Assembly: GCA_029706075.1 (NCBI GenBank)
Contig: JAINUG010000005.1
Coordinates: 8,525,501-8,589,500 of the forward strand
Origin: Aldrovandia affinis
Lineage: Eukaryota > Chordata > Actinopteri > Notacanthiformes > Halosauridae
Reading direction: 5' to 3'
Length of the DNA stretch: 64,000 nt
The notes under the pieces were generated by a model, which worked only from the letters and a program-made list of their open reading frames with translations, searched no databases and was not told the DNA's origin. Shown here piece by piece: positions 38,952-53,900 of this stretch (position 1 is the first letter of the stretch; each line of letters begins with the position of its first letter). Position numbers and translations under genes: made by a program.

Positions 38952-41900
38952 CTGGAAATCAGAAGACACATCAAGGCTTTGAAGAGGCACTCCAAGAGGG
39001 GGATGGACTGCTGTCGCACTTATGATCTCAACCATTCCTTTGAGCTCCGCAGGAACCCGCAGCAAAGGTGGTTAGGTTAACAAAGAAAAATGGATCTCTA
39101 AATATTGCTACGTACAGGTAATTGCAAAAATAAAGGCAACAGTGGAGTAAATGAGGGGTCCGTTAAACAGGTGCAGTACAGCAATTGTCCGTCAGGGGTT
39201 GCCAGGTTGGATAGGCCTGGACCTCCCCTTTCCAACAAGGCCCCTCTCTTAGCACCCCCTTCATGGGTTACCAAAGTGTAGCCTTTATTTTGGCAGTTAC
39301 TTGCATCAACAAAATGTTATTACCAAAAACATCAGTATCTGTTTAACAAGCTGGTGTTATATGCAGGTTAATAATGGGAGAAGCCAAAGCTTAAAAAATA
39401 AGTATTTAATGCAAATTAAAGGACTTTTGAAGGGAAATATTTAAAGTAAATGATCTTTGTAAATCATTATACATTTGTTTTTATTGAAAATCCTGCAGCC
39501 ACACTGTAACCAGTTTGTCAGATGTGCTTTTGAAAACAGCACAGCGATATCACTGCATGGGTTCTTTTGTACAAAATATGTACAGCTACAGAACAAATGA
39601 GTTTCCTAAAGTTCATAACCCAACAGAAAAGTCAAGGACTCAAGCACTTTCACAACATTGAATTTTCCATGTTAAAATCTGTCACTTTCAAGGTTTCCAA
39701 GGACCCAACACCAACACAAATCAGTGATCTGAGAAACAGAGAGGAAACAAAACCTTGTTCAGGAGCAACATTTAGCAAATATCCCTTTCAAAATGGTGGG
39801 AGGACATATCTTTTGGACATCCAATGTGCTACAGTAGAGGACAAACAGGAGCCATCAGATGGGTACAGTGATTGAGGAGTTAAAAATTGCATAATTGGTA
39901 AGCATCTACTGCATGCATGTATATGCAGCCTATTGGCACTACAGTGATCCAGCTAGCAGGAGCTAAAGGGTTGGGTAATTTACTTCTCTGACTCTTAATG
40001 TCCAAAGAGTGGGATCAGCATGTGCTGGGTCTTTTAGGACAAATACAAACAGATACAAAGGAAGAAGAGGACACCAATGAGCAGGCTGTCGGATTGTCTG
40101 AGCCGCAAATAAAGGACAGGAAGCACAGTACACCCCAAAAAATTAAAGTTACATAAAATGTATTTTTATTATACACATTTGATATGTATGCGTTTTCTTC
40201 TCTAAGGTGTCCCATGGTCCCTGCTCCTCCTTAATGCTGTACACACTGCATATACACATGACCTATTGATATTTTGCACAGTGTTCTATTCACGATATGT
40301 AAAAAAAACTATATATTTATACACATGCTATACATATGCTATTCTAGCCTGCATCTATATTTATACTGTAAATGTACTATATTTGTATTTATACTATACT
40401 TGTATTCTAGTTGTGTTTATGTCTGCTCTGCCACTTATTCACTAATTGCAATATCCTAACTCGTTTTGTATACAACTACAAGTTACACTTTTTGCCCAAT
40501 TTTACACTTTGTAATAAATTGAGAAGAAATATTTTTGAAGCGAGCCTCGGTTTTGGATTTTTATCCATCTTCTACAACAGTGTGCAGGCCTCCTTCACCC
40601 CTGTCTATATTTCAGACCGACACAGCCCTTTCAGATTGTGGTAATACAAAAGGCGCAAACTTTTTCCAAGGTTTTCCATTATATATAAAATAAAAGTCAA
40701 ATGACAAAGTTACCTGGTCAGACCCCTCTTGCACTGCTCCAAGCGCTGTACCAGTTACACACAGCGTGAGACAGCACTCATGATCTATGGCTGAATAATC
40801 TAAATACACGGAACAGTTGTGTGCCCTTCGTGTGTTCAAATGTTTTATCACGCGATGACAAGCATGTTGATGCTGTAAATCCACTGGCACTCTAATCCAT
40901 TGGCCATTAGCTAAGGAATGGAGATTGGTGGAACAAGGCGCCATTTTTAAAGGGCTGTTATCCATGGGGCTGTGTTACAATGAAACCTTTCTAACTGGTG
41001 ACGGTACTGTGGAAACTACTTTAGTCTGAGGGGCTGTGGTGGCAGTGGGGCTTCTCCGTTTGCTATCCTCAGCTACTCAATCAATAGGTATAAAAGACAG
41101 TAAAACATACGTAAAAGGTAGTTACACAATGCTGTGTTATGTGTTACAACACAGACGATGTAAAAAAGCAAATACCATGCCACCAGTATTAATATCCTGG
41201 TATGAAATCACATTGAAAGTATTAAATATGAAATGACAATATTAATGACAGGATTTAATATGACAGTAAGGAAAAAGGACAAAAGTTAAGGATAAATGTC
41301 ACAACACCCCCGGCAGAAATTTTAAGGAATGGCAATTATTGAAAAACGGTCAACACACCCTTGTGGCCATTTACCGGTCTTCGATTTTTAGATTACGTTC
41401 GCACTCAGTCTAAGCATTAATACTACTATTGTTATTGGTTTGTTGGACGTTATCAGTGGTGTTTAGACACAATGCACACTGGGAGCAGGGTACCTGAGGC
41501 ACAAGGGCAATCGTTGGCCTCGGGGGGCGGAGGAGGGTCCCGGGACAGGCAAATCGGAGCGCGCCCTTCTCTCGAAGCTGAACTCAGGCAGTCGGGGGGC
41601 CTGGGGCCGTGTCTTCCTCGCGGGGTTCAGGAAATAACAGTAAGCGCATCTGAAGGCTGAAGTGGGAGCATCGTAAAACATGGCGCTCAAAAAAACACAC
41701 AGTCATCTGAATCATTGTCATGCATTTTTATATGGACACCCAGATTAATATATATGAAAATGAAAGCAATGATATTCTAAAAATCCATCAAAGATGCATA
41801 AACGCATCAGATCGATGGGCTGCCCTTATTAACATATTCAATCTTGATACACTCTGCTTTTGCTTACACAGACTGACGGTGCCAGCAGATTTTAACAGCC

Positions 41901-44900
41901 TTATGATATACTGTACTGCCACACACTAGAGGGCAAACGAAGGCACTGCGTTTGATGGAGACTGACAGAGAGCGGTGTTTCTCTAAATCTTACCAACGTA
42001 TTCAAATTCCTCTTTTAACGCCATGCCGTTATGGGAAAAGCACTGCTGGCATACAAGGGCATATCTAAATAATGAGGAAAAGAAAACAGGGCAAAGTTGG
42101 GAAAGTGATTAACCTTTTCATGCCATCGATGACAAATGCCAACAACAAGACATCATTCTGCTAATACATTTAATATTTTAATATATTTAAACTAATGGTT
42201 CATGCTGCACAATTAATGTCTTGAGAAAACAAATAAGAAAAGCAACAAGCAAAAATCCTATATTTTTATATTATACTACATGGTAAAACAAATAGCTATG
42301 AGAGTGGGAGAAAGTGGGCGGCAGTGTGGTATAGTGGTTAGGGAGCGGAACTTGGAACTCAGAGGATGTAGGTTCTATTCAAAGGTGAGGCACTGCCCTT
42401 GAGCAAGGTACTTAACCTGAATTACTTCAGGAAACTATCTAGCTGTATAAAGGCATTGTATGCACAGAATTGTAAACTGTGTAAGTCACAGAGCGTCTGC
42501 TAAATGCCTGTAAAGTAAATGGAAATATGGAAAAGGGGGTGCAGTCTTCTAGGAGCAACGGTTACCTGTTCTGAGGGCCGTCCCCTACAAGGTACTCGAT
42601 GACTCTGTCCATGGCGCCTCGGTCCCGTGGGAGGATGGGTCTGGCAAGGGGCGGGCCCGGGGGGTGCAGCCCTGTCATGCACAACAGCGGCAGTGACACG
42701 GTCAGGGTTAAATGGCTCTCCCGCTTCAGAATACAAATCACCATCCCAACGCCTGAACGAGACGAAGAGTCTTCACCGCCGTGACCTCAACCATTAATCT
42801 GCCGTTCGCGGGGAGGAACGATGATAAATGCTTTGAAGGGGACGGATTTTAATAATTACTTGTGGACGGGCGTCCCTCAAGAATCACGTGTGGGAGAAGC
42901 CCCTGCTGTTTAGGTGAGTGGTAATTAATATAATTAAACATCAAGAGCGATCATCGCAAGAAGACTGGTCATTTCTGTAAAGCTTGGCAAGGCTTCGGCT
43001 ACCTGCTGCTTATTAATTTACCAACATATGGAAGCACTGTGGTGTCTGAGTCAAACTGTTTCTCACTTTCAGTTTCTAATGAAAGCATTTGGCACCATTT
43101 CGCGAAAAACAAAGTGCAAGTATAAACATTAAGTGCAGAAATTGGTCCACCCAAACAGAATCGTTTAATCTGGTTTTCAGCATCCAGCAAGGCCATACAG
43201 ACGCAGAAAAAATGCACACCTGCTTCATTAATCACAGTTCAGACATTCTTAGATCTTCTACACCTACTCTCTAAGACAAGCCACCCCTCAATGTTGGCAC
43301 TACAGTGCAATTAGACTCTGTTGCACCTAGATCATTAGCAAAAGACCAAAGCACATTTTCAAGAACCAACATCAGTGCAGGAAGAGCTAGGGGTGAAAAA
43401 AATGTATCCCTTAGACCCTTAGGAAAATAATGGTATATATGCACATCTATTTGGTCTTTCTTGTTTAAACAGTGCTTCTGTGCCAATGGTCAACAGTTGG
43501 CCAATAGCAGACCAGATTTACATGGGGTAAGAAAAAACAAGAGTTGCACATTGTGAACACAATACAATGCTGCCAGCTTGAGACACCTCACATGAACTTT
43601 AACAATATCCACAACAGCCTTAAAACCACATTGTGCATAGAATATAACTGGTATATTGGGTAAAAACAATATATTTCCCTACTCTGCACTGCCAATTTCT
43701 TATACGAATAGAAAATATGGTACTTACAATCAGCAAAGGCATAGCATGGCTATTGATTTAGTGAACCCTGGCAGGTAAAATACAGCTCAAAGCAGCATTG
43801 AACGTGCTCAAAACACCTGAACTTTTATTTAAAATCGTGCAAAAAGTGTCGTGCATCACGATTTTCTGCCAGACTGGAAATATCTGACACGTTCCTTGGG
43901 TGGATGCAAGTGGCCCAACATCCAAATGCATGAAAAAAAGCACAGAACACAAGTTAGGACTGTGAAACTTATACTTGTAATGAAACTAATGTTTTAGGTA
44001 GGCTACCTTTATGCTTCCAAGCAGGATGTTTATGTTTATACCATATTTACATTGAGAGATACGGGTAACTGCCAAAATCAGGGAAATAGTGTCTTAATAG
44101 GGCTTTGGGCCACCACAATCCTCCAGAACAGCTTCAATGCACCTTGACATCTCTACTCACAAGGTCTTATAATTAAGAGTTCCATATTATTGCCCATTTT
44201 TCAACATAGCTGTAGTTTGATGGCAACTAATAACCATACCTGTATTTTAATTAGACTTCTGTTAAGTCATTTATTAAATGACTAAAAGCCAAGCGGTTTT
44301 CTGGGCAGAAGGGCATTAGTTACATAGCTAGTGATCATTGCTGTACACATCATAACCTTAGTCATCAGAAAGATCTTTGTTTATCCTATTTTATATGCTA
44401 TATGTACAGGTAACTGCCAAAATAAAGGAAACAGCAGCATAAAGTGTCTCAATAGAGCGTTGGCCCACCACGAGCCACCAGAACAGCTTCAATGCGCCTA
44501 AATTCTACAAGTGTCTGGAACTCTATTGGAGGGATGCAACATCAGTCTTCCACTAGAAATTCCATAATTTGGTGTTGTTGATGGTGGTGAAAAACACTGT
44601 CTTATGTGCCACCCCAGAATATCCCATAAGTGTTCAACTGAATTGAGATCTGATCACAGACGGCCATGGCATATGGTTCACATCGTTCTCATGCTCATAA
44701 AACCATTCAATGTCCCCATCCAGCCCTGTGGGACATTGTTACCCTGAAAGAGACCACTCGTCAGAATAGAAATGCTTAACCACAGGATGAACGTGATCAC
44801 TGAGAATGGCTTTATATCTATTGGTGTTTATTTTATTTATTTAACCAATGTATTTACCTTGCCTTCGAAGGGGTTGAGTGGACCTGAACCATGGCAGGAA

Positions 44901-47900
44901 CATTCACTTTGCACCATATCAGAGCCGCCAGAACCCTTCATTTACTCAAGTGTTCCCTTTATTTTGACAGTTGCCTGTATCCTTTGGCTGAGACTCCCGT
45001 GGGGGGGACATAAAACTGGCCATAGCGTTGCCCAGGGAGGAAGTCTTTCAGTCAGCAGGGATGTATCTGCTTCATTGTGAAATAACTCCTCTAGTGAATG
45101 GGCCAGCTATAGTTTGCCTGCACCAGCTGTGTCTAGTCCTCATGCTTTGACATGACAATGACATGCACACAAGTCCGCACTCTCCCGAATCGATGGAGGA
45201 TATTACAGCAATCGGAACGCAGTTGTAATTCAACATTCCAAATTGTGTAATAAAGTCATGATTTAAAAAAACGTAATGCAGAATGGACATGCCTGCATAG
45301 AACTGTAGACACACAAAGAATAATTTAAATAAATTTGCAAGAGAAAAACTATAAGGAACCTCTGAGTCTGTTCTTTTCACTTGGCAATCACCAGTGTTCT
45401 GGATAACAGGGAGGACCATTTTTTGTTCCAAGTTTCATCAAAATCCATGTGTAGTTGGCCAAGCTACACACAGGAAATGGTAACTCAATCAGGATCCCAT
45501 GTGACCTTGAACTTTGACTGTGTTACTTAAAAATCAGTTTTGGTTCTTGTGACCAGTTTGCATAAAATTTGTTTCCAGTGTCACTGAAAGCGTGTGTAAT
45601 TTACCAGACGGGAAACAGAAGCAGACAGGTGAACAACAAAAGGGATATCTCAAAACAATGGCCTTTTAGACTTTGGAGAAGAGAAATTGGGCATGTCTGA
45701 CCGACAAAGTAGTATTGCATTGACACTCAATGCCAGTCTGTTGCCTTGTTTAAATTGAAGTTATACTCTAATATGTTTTTTCAACCAGTCCAGAACACAT
45801 AACACATGAAAAACAAGTTCAGATTAAGCACTTACATCTATGGAAGAATGCAGTAAAGCTGCTCACAAGTGGTTGGGGGGAATTCTATGTAAATCTACAC
45901 ATCTAAGAACAGAGGGTTAAAGTGCACAGAAATTACACTTGGATGCATAAGAAACTTCCAATACAATTACAAGTAACAGTCAGCCCTGTTTTCAGCCCTT
46001 TTCAGACTGAAAACACAGAATTTAGTCTTTGGCTACTAAAAGACTACACACCATGATATTTGATCATGCCGCAAAAAAGTTATTGCATGCGTCAGAAATA
46101 TCCCAGCCATTAGCCAAGCTAAATAACCCAAACTGAACAATGTAACATCGGGCCGGACAGTGTCTAATGTCATCTTATGTCACGATCCTCTTTGATTAAG
46201 ACTGTGAGAAGGTGGCAGTGCAAGGTCTTTGGAAGGAAGGTGGTTATTATTAGCCAAGTTCAGTGCGATGCGTGGGATGTTTGGGCCCTTTTCCATTGCA
46301 CAAAAAAACAAAAACAACGGGAACTAACGCTAGTTCCGGTTCTAGTTACCGTTCTTGTTTCCACTGACTTCAGGGGAAACAGTTACGGTTTGCGGTAATT
46401 CAGAGCAAACATCAACAACGCAAAGGAACAATTTTTCCTTCCTTAATTTTGGTTAAGCTGCCATATGAAAAAATGTATCACTTGATACATTAAGCTGCCA
46501 TATGAAAAAACGCATCACCTGATACATGTGTAGATGTATTGTGTTGATGAGAATGTGTAGATATACTGTGTTGTTGTATTGTATCATATACATGAATCTG
46601 CCATATGAAAAAACTTATCACTTGATAGCAAGTTATAGCACGATTAAACATTCAAGTTTTTTCCTCTCTTGCCCACCCAGAAATCTACTTGCCAGAACTG
46701 CCCTCATATGGCATAATTTAACCTGGACATAATCACATAAAAACAGAAACTGCGCTTCTGTAACAACATTAGGCTACACTTTATTTTTAATTAGAACTGC
46801 ACTTGTTTCATAGTCCTGTGGTTTTCTACATTATGCTGATATTCCTTTTTCAACCAATGCTAACAACAATGCTTCTTCCCCCTCACAATCAGTCGCTCGA
46901 GTGACGCAAACTTGTGTTTGTTTATTTAATTAATAATTTTTTTGTACCTTGAAAATCAACAACGAGAACTATGTAGAACTGGAACCTTGGCGAATGGAAA
47001 ACCCAAAGTGCCTGTTTTCTTGTGCCAAAAAAGCAAGGGGACAGGAAGGAGGAAGAGAGCAACGTGCATTGAGATCCAGTTGCAGTATTAGCTTTTTATC
47101 TTGTTTCTGACATGCCGTACATGTGTTCTTTAGGGAGGGATTAAAACTATACTCAAACTTTTGAATGTGCCTGTGTTTCATTCTGTATTCCTATGCAATG
47201 TGCTGAATACCTCAATGTGTCACCAACATGCTACTGCTATACTGCTTTATTTAGTTTTTGTCGTTATTTTGAAAGTGCATTTCCCTCACATTTGTTTTGT
47301 TGCCTCAGGTTGCAAAAAGTGTGTTCAGTTCTGTGTTCAATCACCCTTTCGTTCAAGCCCAAGACCTGAAAAACTAGACACTTAGAAAGGACATTTACAT
47401 GCATGCTAAAGTACTATTCATTTGACAGTTCAGTTCTGAAATATTGAGAGTACATATGCAAATTGATACAACAAATAATCTGATGACCGCTTATGGTCTA
47501 AAATATACATAATATGCTCAGTTGCAGTTGTTTTCATTGAGACGTTGCTTGTTCATTAAGAAGTAAACAGTATAAAACCTGAAAATAATCATACAATAAA
47601 CTGATTGAGTTATACTTTGTGTGTACCTTTAAAAAATATTTAAAAGATACAATAAACGGATATTCATGATACTGGGTTATACGAGTATCATACCAAGAAA
47701 ATGTCATATTGTCCCGCCCCTATGCCAGATTAAAGACCTCCAACACCAGCAGCCCTACAAGATTGTGGTACTACAGGTGGGAGTTGGGGATGGGGGGGGG
47801 TTGATGGGAAACCAACTGGATCCATCAGGCCCAAGGGTCATGTGACTCCCCTGTGAGTGGCTCACTCACCCATTCCCGGGACGGGAGTGCCAGGACTCAT

Positions 47901-50900
47901 GGGCCTCCGCATCAGGCTCTGCTGAGCAGCCGCGGCGGACAGGTTCTTCTCAGGGGGGCCACCCGGGGCCGAGTGGAGCAGCGGGCTCGAAGGGGTGGCC
48001 CCTGGGGCCAGTGGGGGGCGGGCAGCAGCACTGACAGGGGTCCCCGCTATTTGAGCCCGAGGGGCAACATTGCGCTGACGAAGTTCTAATGAAGGGAAAA
48101 AATACATATATTATTAAAAATACACTTTTTTGTTTGTTTTGTTTTTAAACACATACTTTAGAACCTCAGGAATACAAATGCAGCTATAAACCTTATTTTA
48201 ATAACCAATAATTAAATGAGCGGTCATCTCATTAGAACATTGATTCATTTTTTCTATAGTGAAATTGGCTTTCACAACTGGCCCACGATGGAATGAGTTT
48301 AACAGACATTTATTCATTTTTTCATGTTGGACGATAACAGACCTTCTTTGGCCTCTTTTGCAAACAGTTCGATTTTGTTCTGGCCCTTCCTTATATCAAA
48401 GACTGCAGACTTGGTATTCTGTAACAGCAGTGCTAAGACATGTCCCTTTGTCTAATTTTCATAATATTTTATGTTTGTTTTGTTTTTTATCAGTGGAATG
48501 TGAATGGTTTTCATTTCACAAACCTGAAGTAGCGTAATTACTTATGCTACTTCAAGTTCGTATCTCTGACGGTCTACTTTATACCATATATAAACACTCA
48601 CGCACACATGTACACACACACATACATGCATACATGTACTCACATTATACATGTACATATATAGAATGCCCCTTTTAACACCCCGTCTCAATATTTTCAC
48701 CTTCTACCACCTTACAGCCTGAACGTAGAACATATTAAATAAGATATTTCCACCTTTATTTACACATTTTACCCTACAACCTCCAAGTGAAAATGAATGT
48801 TCAGAAATTTTGAGAATTTTGAGCACATACCCGGAAATGGGTAATGGGTAAGATTTCAAAGCCATTACTCAAAAAAGGCCACAATCAGTCTCGTTTGAGG
48901 CCTACAAAAAAAACACTGAAGCCATATGGCAAAAAGTGTTGTGGTCAGATGAAACCAAGATACATTTATGGCCTAAATGCAAAACGCTACTTTTGGCAAA
49001 ACCCCAGTACATCACACAAAGAACACCATCCCTACTGTAAAGCATGGAGGTGGCAGCTTTCTGTTATGCGGGTGTTTCTTGTCAGCAAGAACTGGGGCAC
49101 TGGGGCAAGATAGAAGGGAAAATGGATGGAGCAAAACAAAGAAAATTCTTGAGGAAAACCTACTGGCCTCTGCATGAAAGTTGAAATTGGGAAGGAGGTT
49201 CACCTTTCAGCATGACAATGACCCAAAGCACACAACTAAAGCCATAGGACTGGCTAAAAAACAGAAAGCTGAACATCCTTGAGTGGCTTAGTCAGAGCCC
49301 TGACCTAAATCCCCACGCAATCTGACTGAGCTTGAGCCACAGAATGGGCAAAACTTCCATGTCCCATGTGGTCAGAACAAATATTGGCAATTAAAAACAT
49401 TTCTTTAAAAAAATCACTTGCCTTGGCCTGGTCTAGAAGGCAGCTGGGGCCCAACTGGTGTGGAGTCCAGCTCCATCTAAAAGATGGAAAAGCATTTCAG
49501 TCACTGCCTCTTATATATTCATAAATCAGTGTATTAGTCTGATCCTTTTCAATGTAGACGACACTTACAACTTTTTTCTTTGACTCCGGATCAAATCTTT
49601 CCAGGATCATTTTAGCATTCTTATAAGTTTCTGTCTCCATCACCTCTTCAAGCTTCAAAATAAAGCATATTACGGTGAGTATCCTCATCACTACAGATCA
49701 GTTTTCAAGGGCATAAATACTTCAAATACAAAATATATCAAACTCCACATTTTTGCCAGGATTAAAACAAACAACTTAATCCACAAAGAAATCAAATTGT
49801 TAGTTGATGGTTTTATAACTTTTATAAGGGTTCAGCCATTTTAATCCAGGTTTGAAGTTGCAGAATATTATATGATAAAGTGTGTTTGAATGTTGTATAA
49901 ATTCTCAAATCTTGAGCTATATGGTTGTAAATATTCTTTGAAAAAAATATATATATCAGAGCGAGCAAGAAATAAGAATTTGTTGACTGGTAGCTAGCAT
50001 TTATGGGAGAAACACATTCAAACCCGTGGTTCTGTACCCAAACACCACAAGTTTAACCTTCTTAAACTCTAAAAACATTACAGTTTATGACTTTTGACTA
50101 GACTTGTCTATGTTCATCTCAATTCGGTGACAAACAGGCATCAAAAACACACAGATCAACTCCTGCAACAAACAGCACATTTTTTATATCTGCCCCTGAT
50201 GGGCAACAAAAACAAACAAAATGAACATTGATGAAACCATCTTTATAATTGTTTGTCTCCATCTCATCCACTACATCTACTCCCCCTGACACTGAAGAAG
50301 TGGCTGCTTTCGCTGCTTGCACTGGTCTGACAACACCTGCTCTCTCATAATCTTGTCCCTCAATAATGGTGGAAAGAGTAGACTGAGACAAATAGGCTTA
50401 CAAGGCAACTTTTCTCCCCACCGTCTCGGTTTGGCTTTGGCATATTATGCCACGTCTCTACCCGGTATTACTGGCCCATAACATTTGGTGCAGGTCAGTC
50501 ACAGGCACCTGATCGACCAAAGGAACTGCTATTGAGTATGGAGTCAGGTAATACCCTTCCGAAAATACTCTTCAACATCACTGTGGGTATACTTCGAAAG
50601 GAATGTTTTCCAATTTATTGACATCTGCTGCTATATGAATTACAGTCAATTCTGGTTGCAATTAATTAGCATTTGAGAGTAGGTCAACAATAACAAGTTT
50701 CAGAAATCTGCTCATTTGAGGAAATCCATATTTAGCTACATCAGTAATTACTATAGTAAATTCATTACTTTAAAGAGGTTGCACCGTCAATGAGAGAATG
50801 CATACCGCATGTTCACCTGGACTGACTCAGTTCCCTGTCTGCAGATCCCCACAGCAGCACACACACACACACCAACTGCTTAAATCTGCCATTCTGATCT

Positions 50901-53900
50901 GTGAAAATGCTGGTAGTTATTAGGAGCCTTGTGCATTTTTGGTAAAGAAAGTGCCCAGGGTCCTTTGCATATACAATGGGGGAAATAAGTATTGAACACA
51001 TCAACATTTTGTCCAGTAAATGTATTTCCAATGAGCCTATTCAAGTGAAATTTGCACCAGACTTTGGTATTAACTCAAAGAATCCAGACAAAAAATCAAA
51101 ACATTAAAGTCCATATGTAAATAAAGTTATGTGTAATAAAGTGGAATGAAACAGGAAAAAAGTATTGAACACACCACAGAAAAAGCAGTACACCACAGCA
51201 AGGAAAGGCAAGGAACCAGCTGAAAACCATAACTAATTAGGAGGCAACTCTACTTCCAATCTGTGCTAATTAATGTCAGCTGGGTTAGAATATATTGATG
51301 GGCTATAAAAGGTTTTTTTTGTTACCAAGGTGCCACACAAGAAACATCTAATGATGGGTCAAAGAGCTCTCTCAAGACCTTCGCAACCAGATTGTTGCAA
51401 AACATGAAAATGGAATTGGCTACAGATGCATTTCACAACTTCTGAATCTTCCAGTAAGCACCGTTGGGGGCATTATCCGTAAGTGGAATCAACATCACTC
51501 CACCATCAACTAGCCACGCACAGGAGCTCCTCGCAAGATTTCTGATCAGGGAGTCAGAAGGATACTTAGAAGAGTAGCCAAAGAGCCAAGGACCACTAGG
51601 AAAGAGCTCCAGAAAGACTTGGAGCCAGCAGGTACAACTGTGACAGAAAGGACAGTTGGCAATGCACTCCACCGCCATGGTCTCTGTGCACGCTCAGCCC
51701 GCAAGACTCCACTACTGAAAAAAAGACATGTTGAAGCTTGTTTAAAGTTTGCCAAACAACATTTGGACAAGCCAGTGAACTACTGGGAGCATGTACTCTG
51801 GTCAGATGAGACCAAAATTGAACTTTTTGGCTGTCACACAACACACCATGTTTGGAGGAGAAATGGCACTGGACATCACCCGAATAACACTATACCAACA
51901 GTGAAGTTTGGAGGTGGAACTATCATGATGTGGGGCTGTTTCTCCTCTCGTGGTACTGGCAGACTTCATATCATTGAAGGAACAATGAATGGAGCCATGT
52001 ACAGAGAGATTCTTGAGATGAACCTGCTGCCATCCACCAGGATGCTGAGGATGAGACGTGGGTGGACCTTCCAGCAGGACAATGATCCAAAGCATACAGC
52101 AAAGGAAACTCGCAATTGGTTTCAGAGAAAGAAAATCAACTTGTTGGAATGGCCCAGTCAATCACCTGACTTAAACCCAATTGAACATTTGTGGAAGCAT
52201 CTGAAGATCCAGATTCACAAGATTTAAAGACAATCTGTGTAGAGGAATGGGCCAAAATCACACCTGAATACTGCGGGCGATGAGTTACTTCATACAGAAT
52301 GCGCCTTGAAGCTGTCATTACAAACAAAGGCTTCTCCACTATGTATTGAATTAATTTCAGTTAGTGTGTTCAATACTTTTTTCCTATGTCATTCCACTTT
52401 ATTACACATAACTTTATTTACATATGGACTTTAATGTTTCGATTTTTTGTCTGGATTCTTTGAGTTAATACCAAAGTCTGGTGCAAATTTCACTTGAATG
52501 GCCTCATTGGAAATAAATTTACTGGGAAAAATGTTGATGTGTTCAATACTTATTTCCCCCATTGTATACACTACCAGTCAAAAGTTTTAGAACACCCCCA
52601 TCTTCCAGTTTTTACTGAAAGTTAAGCAGTTCAGGTCCAGTGAATAACCTGAAATGGAACAAAGGTAAGCGGCAAACTGCCAGAGGTTAAAACCAAAAAA
52701 AGTTTAGGTTACCAAAAACTGAAAAATAATGTTTATTTTTTGGCAGTGAGTAGTTTCCTACACCATCAAAAGGCACTTGGAAACTGACGGGAAGAGGTCT
52801 GGCAGACCCAAAGCCACAACAAAATCAGAAGACAAGTTTCAAAAGCTTGCGTGATAGGACAACAGCTTCACTGGACGAAGTAAGGAAGTCTCAGTTTCAA
52901 CTGTGAAGAGAAGACTTCGAGCTGCAGATTTGACAGGTCCAGTGGCAGTAAGAAAGCCATTGCTAAGATGGCAAAATAAGAAAAAGAGGCTTGCCGGGGC
53001 CATGAAGCACCGCCAGTGGACTACTGAAGACTGGAAGAAGGTCTTATGAACCGATTAATCAAAATTTGAAATCTTGACATTTTGAAAGGTTTTTGTAGGC
53101 CGTCGAGTAGGCAAAAGGATTTCAGTAAATTCGGTTTAAAATTTCAGTAAAAACTGGAAAATTGGGGTGTTCTAAAACTTCTGACCAGTAGTGTAGTTCA
53201 GTACTGTATTTCTTTAAAAAATTAAATATATTTTTAAAAACTGAGCTCAAAATATGCCTACTGTATACAACTAGATAAATATGAATTCCCATCCCAAATA
53301 TATGTTCCAACTTGTATGACAAATAAGTTACAAATCAAAAAAAGAAAAAATGTTACATGGGGCCAAGCACATCCACCAGTCTGACACATAAGTCACAATA
53401 TGATTTCAAATGCAGTAAACATTAAAAATGAGCAAACACGACTTATTTTTGGTGAAGCGCAAATGTTAAAAATGTGCTCATAGTGGCCATGTTTCATGCA
53501 GCAAGGTCCTATTGATAACTTTAATAGACAAGTAGCATCAAATTAGTGCAATTGAGATATACTCCACAACCGGAGGTCTGGAACTGAATCCTGGCCATGC
53601 CAGTGCGGACTATGGCCAGGCATGCCATGGGGAAGACTATACTAGGCCTCAGCACTGCCTAGAGAGGGAGGGTATTGGTTAACAGGGTATACTTTGCATC
53701 ATGTAAAAGGAACTCCTCCAATTATTGAAGACCCAGTCATATCAGTCACAATGACTGCACAGTGCAGCTGGTGGCCTGCAGAGTGAAAACAGCAGCGTCT
53801 GGCTGCACTGTCGCGTTTCAGAGGGTGTGCACACAAGCCTGTGCCCTCCTGAATTAGAAGTAAGTGCAGCCATGGGGTGAGCCTACAATCACAATTAACC

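Noticed and set aside
38706-39065. 119-residue minus-strand frame over the last lnpk exon
   Set aside because: It is in a different frame from the coding exon and runs through the acceptor site; the exon frame has the family-like acidic tail and a phase-compatible acceptor.
40612-40965. 117-residue minus-strand frame inside the last lnpk intron, considered as a missing exon between exons 11 and 12
   Set aside because: The translation does not resemble the lunapark tail, and I see no paired splice sites giving phase 2 in and phase 1 out.
46455-46630. Repeats with spacers resembling a short CRISPR array
   Set aside because: Only three imperfect copies with unequal spacing in an intron of a vertebrate gene.
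51802-52161. 119-residue minus-strand frame
   Set aside because: Antisense shadow of the intact Tc1 transposase frame.
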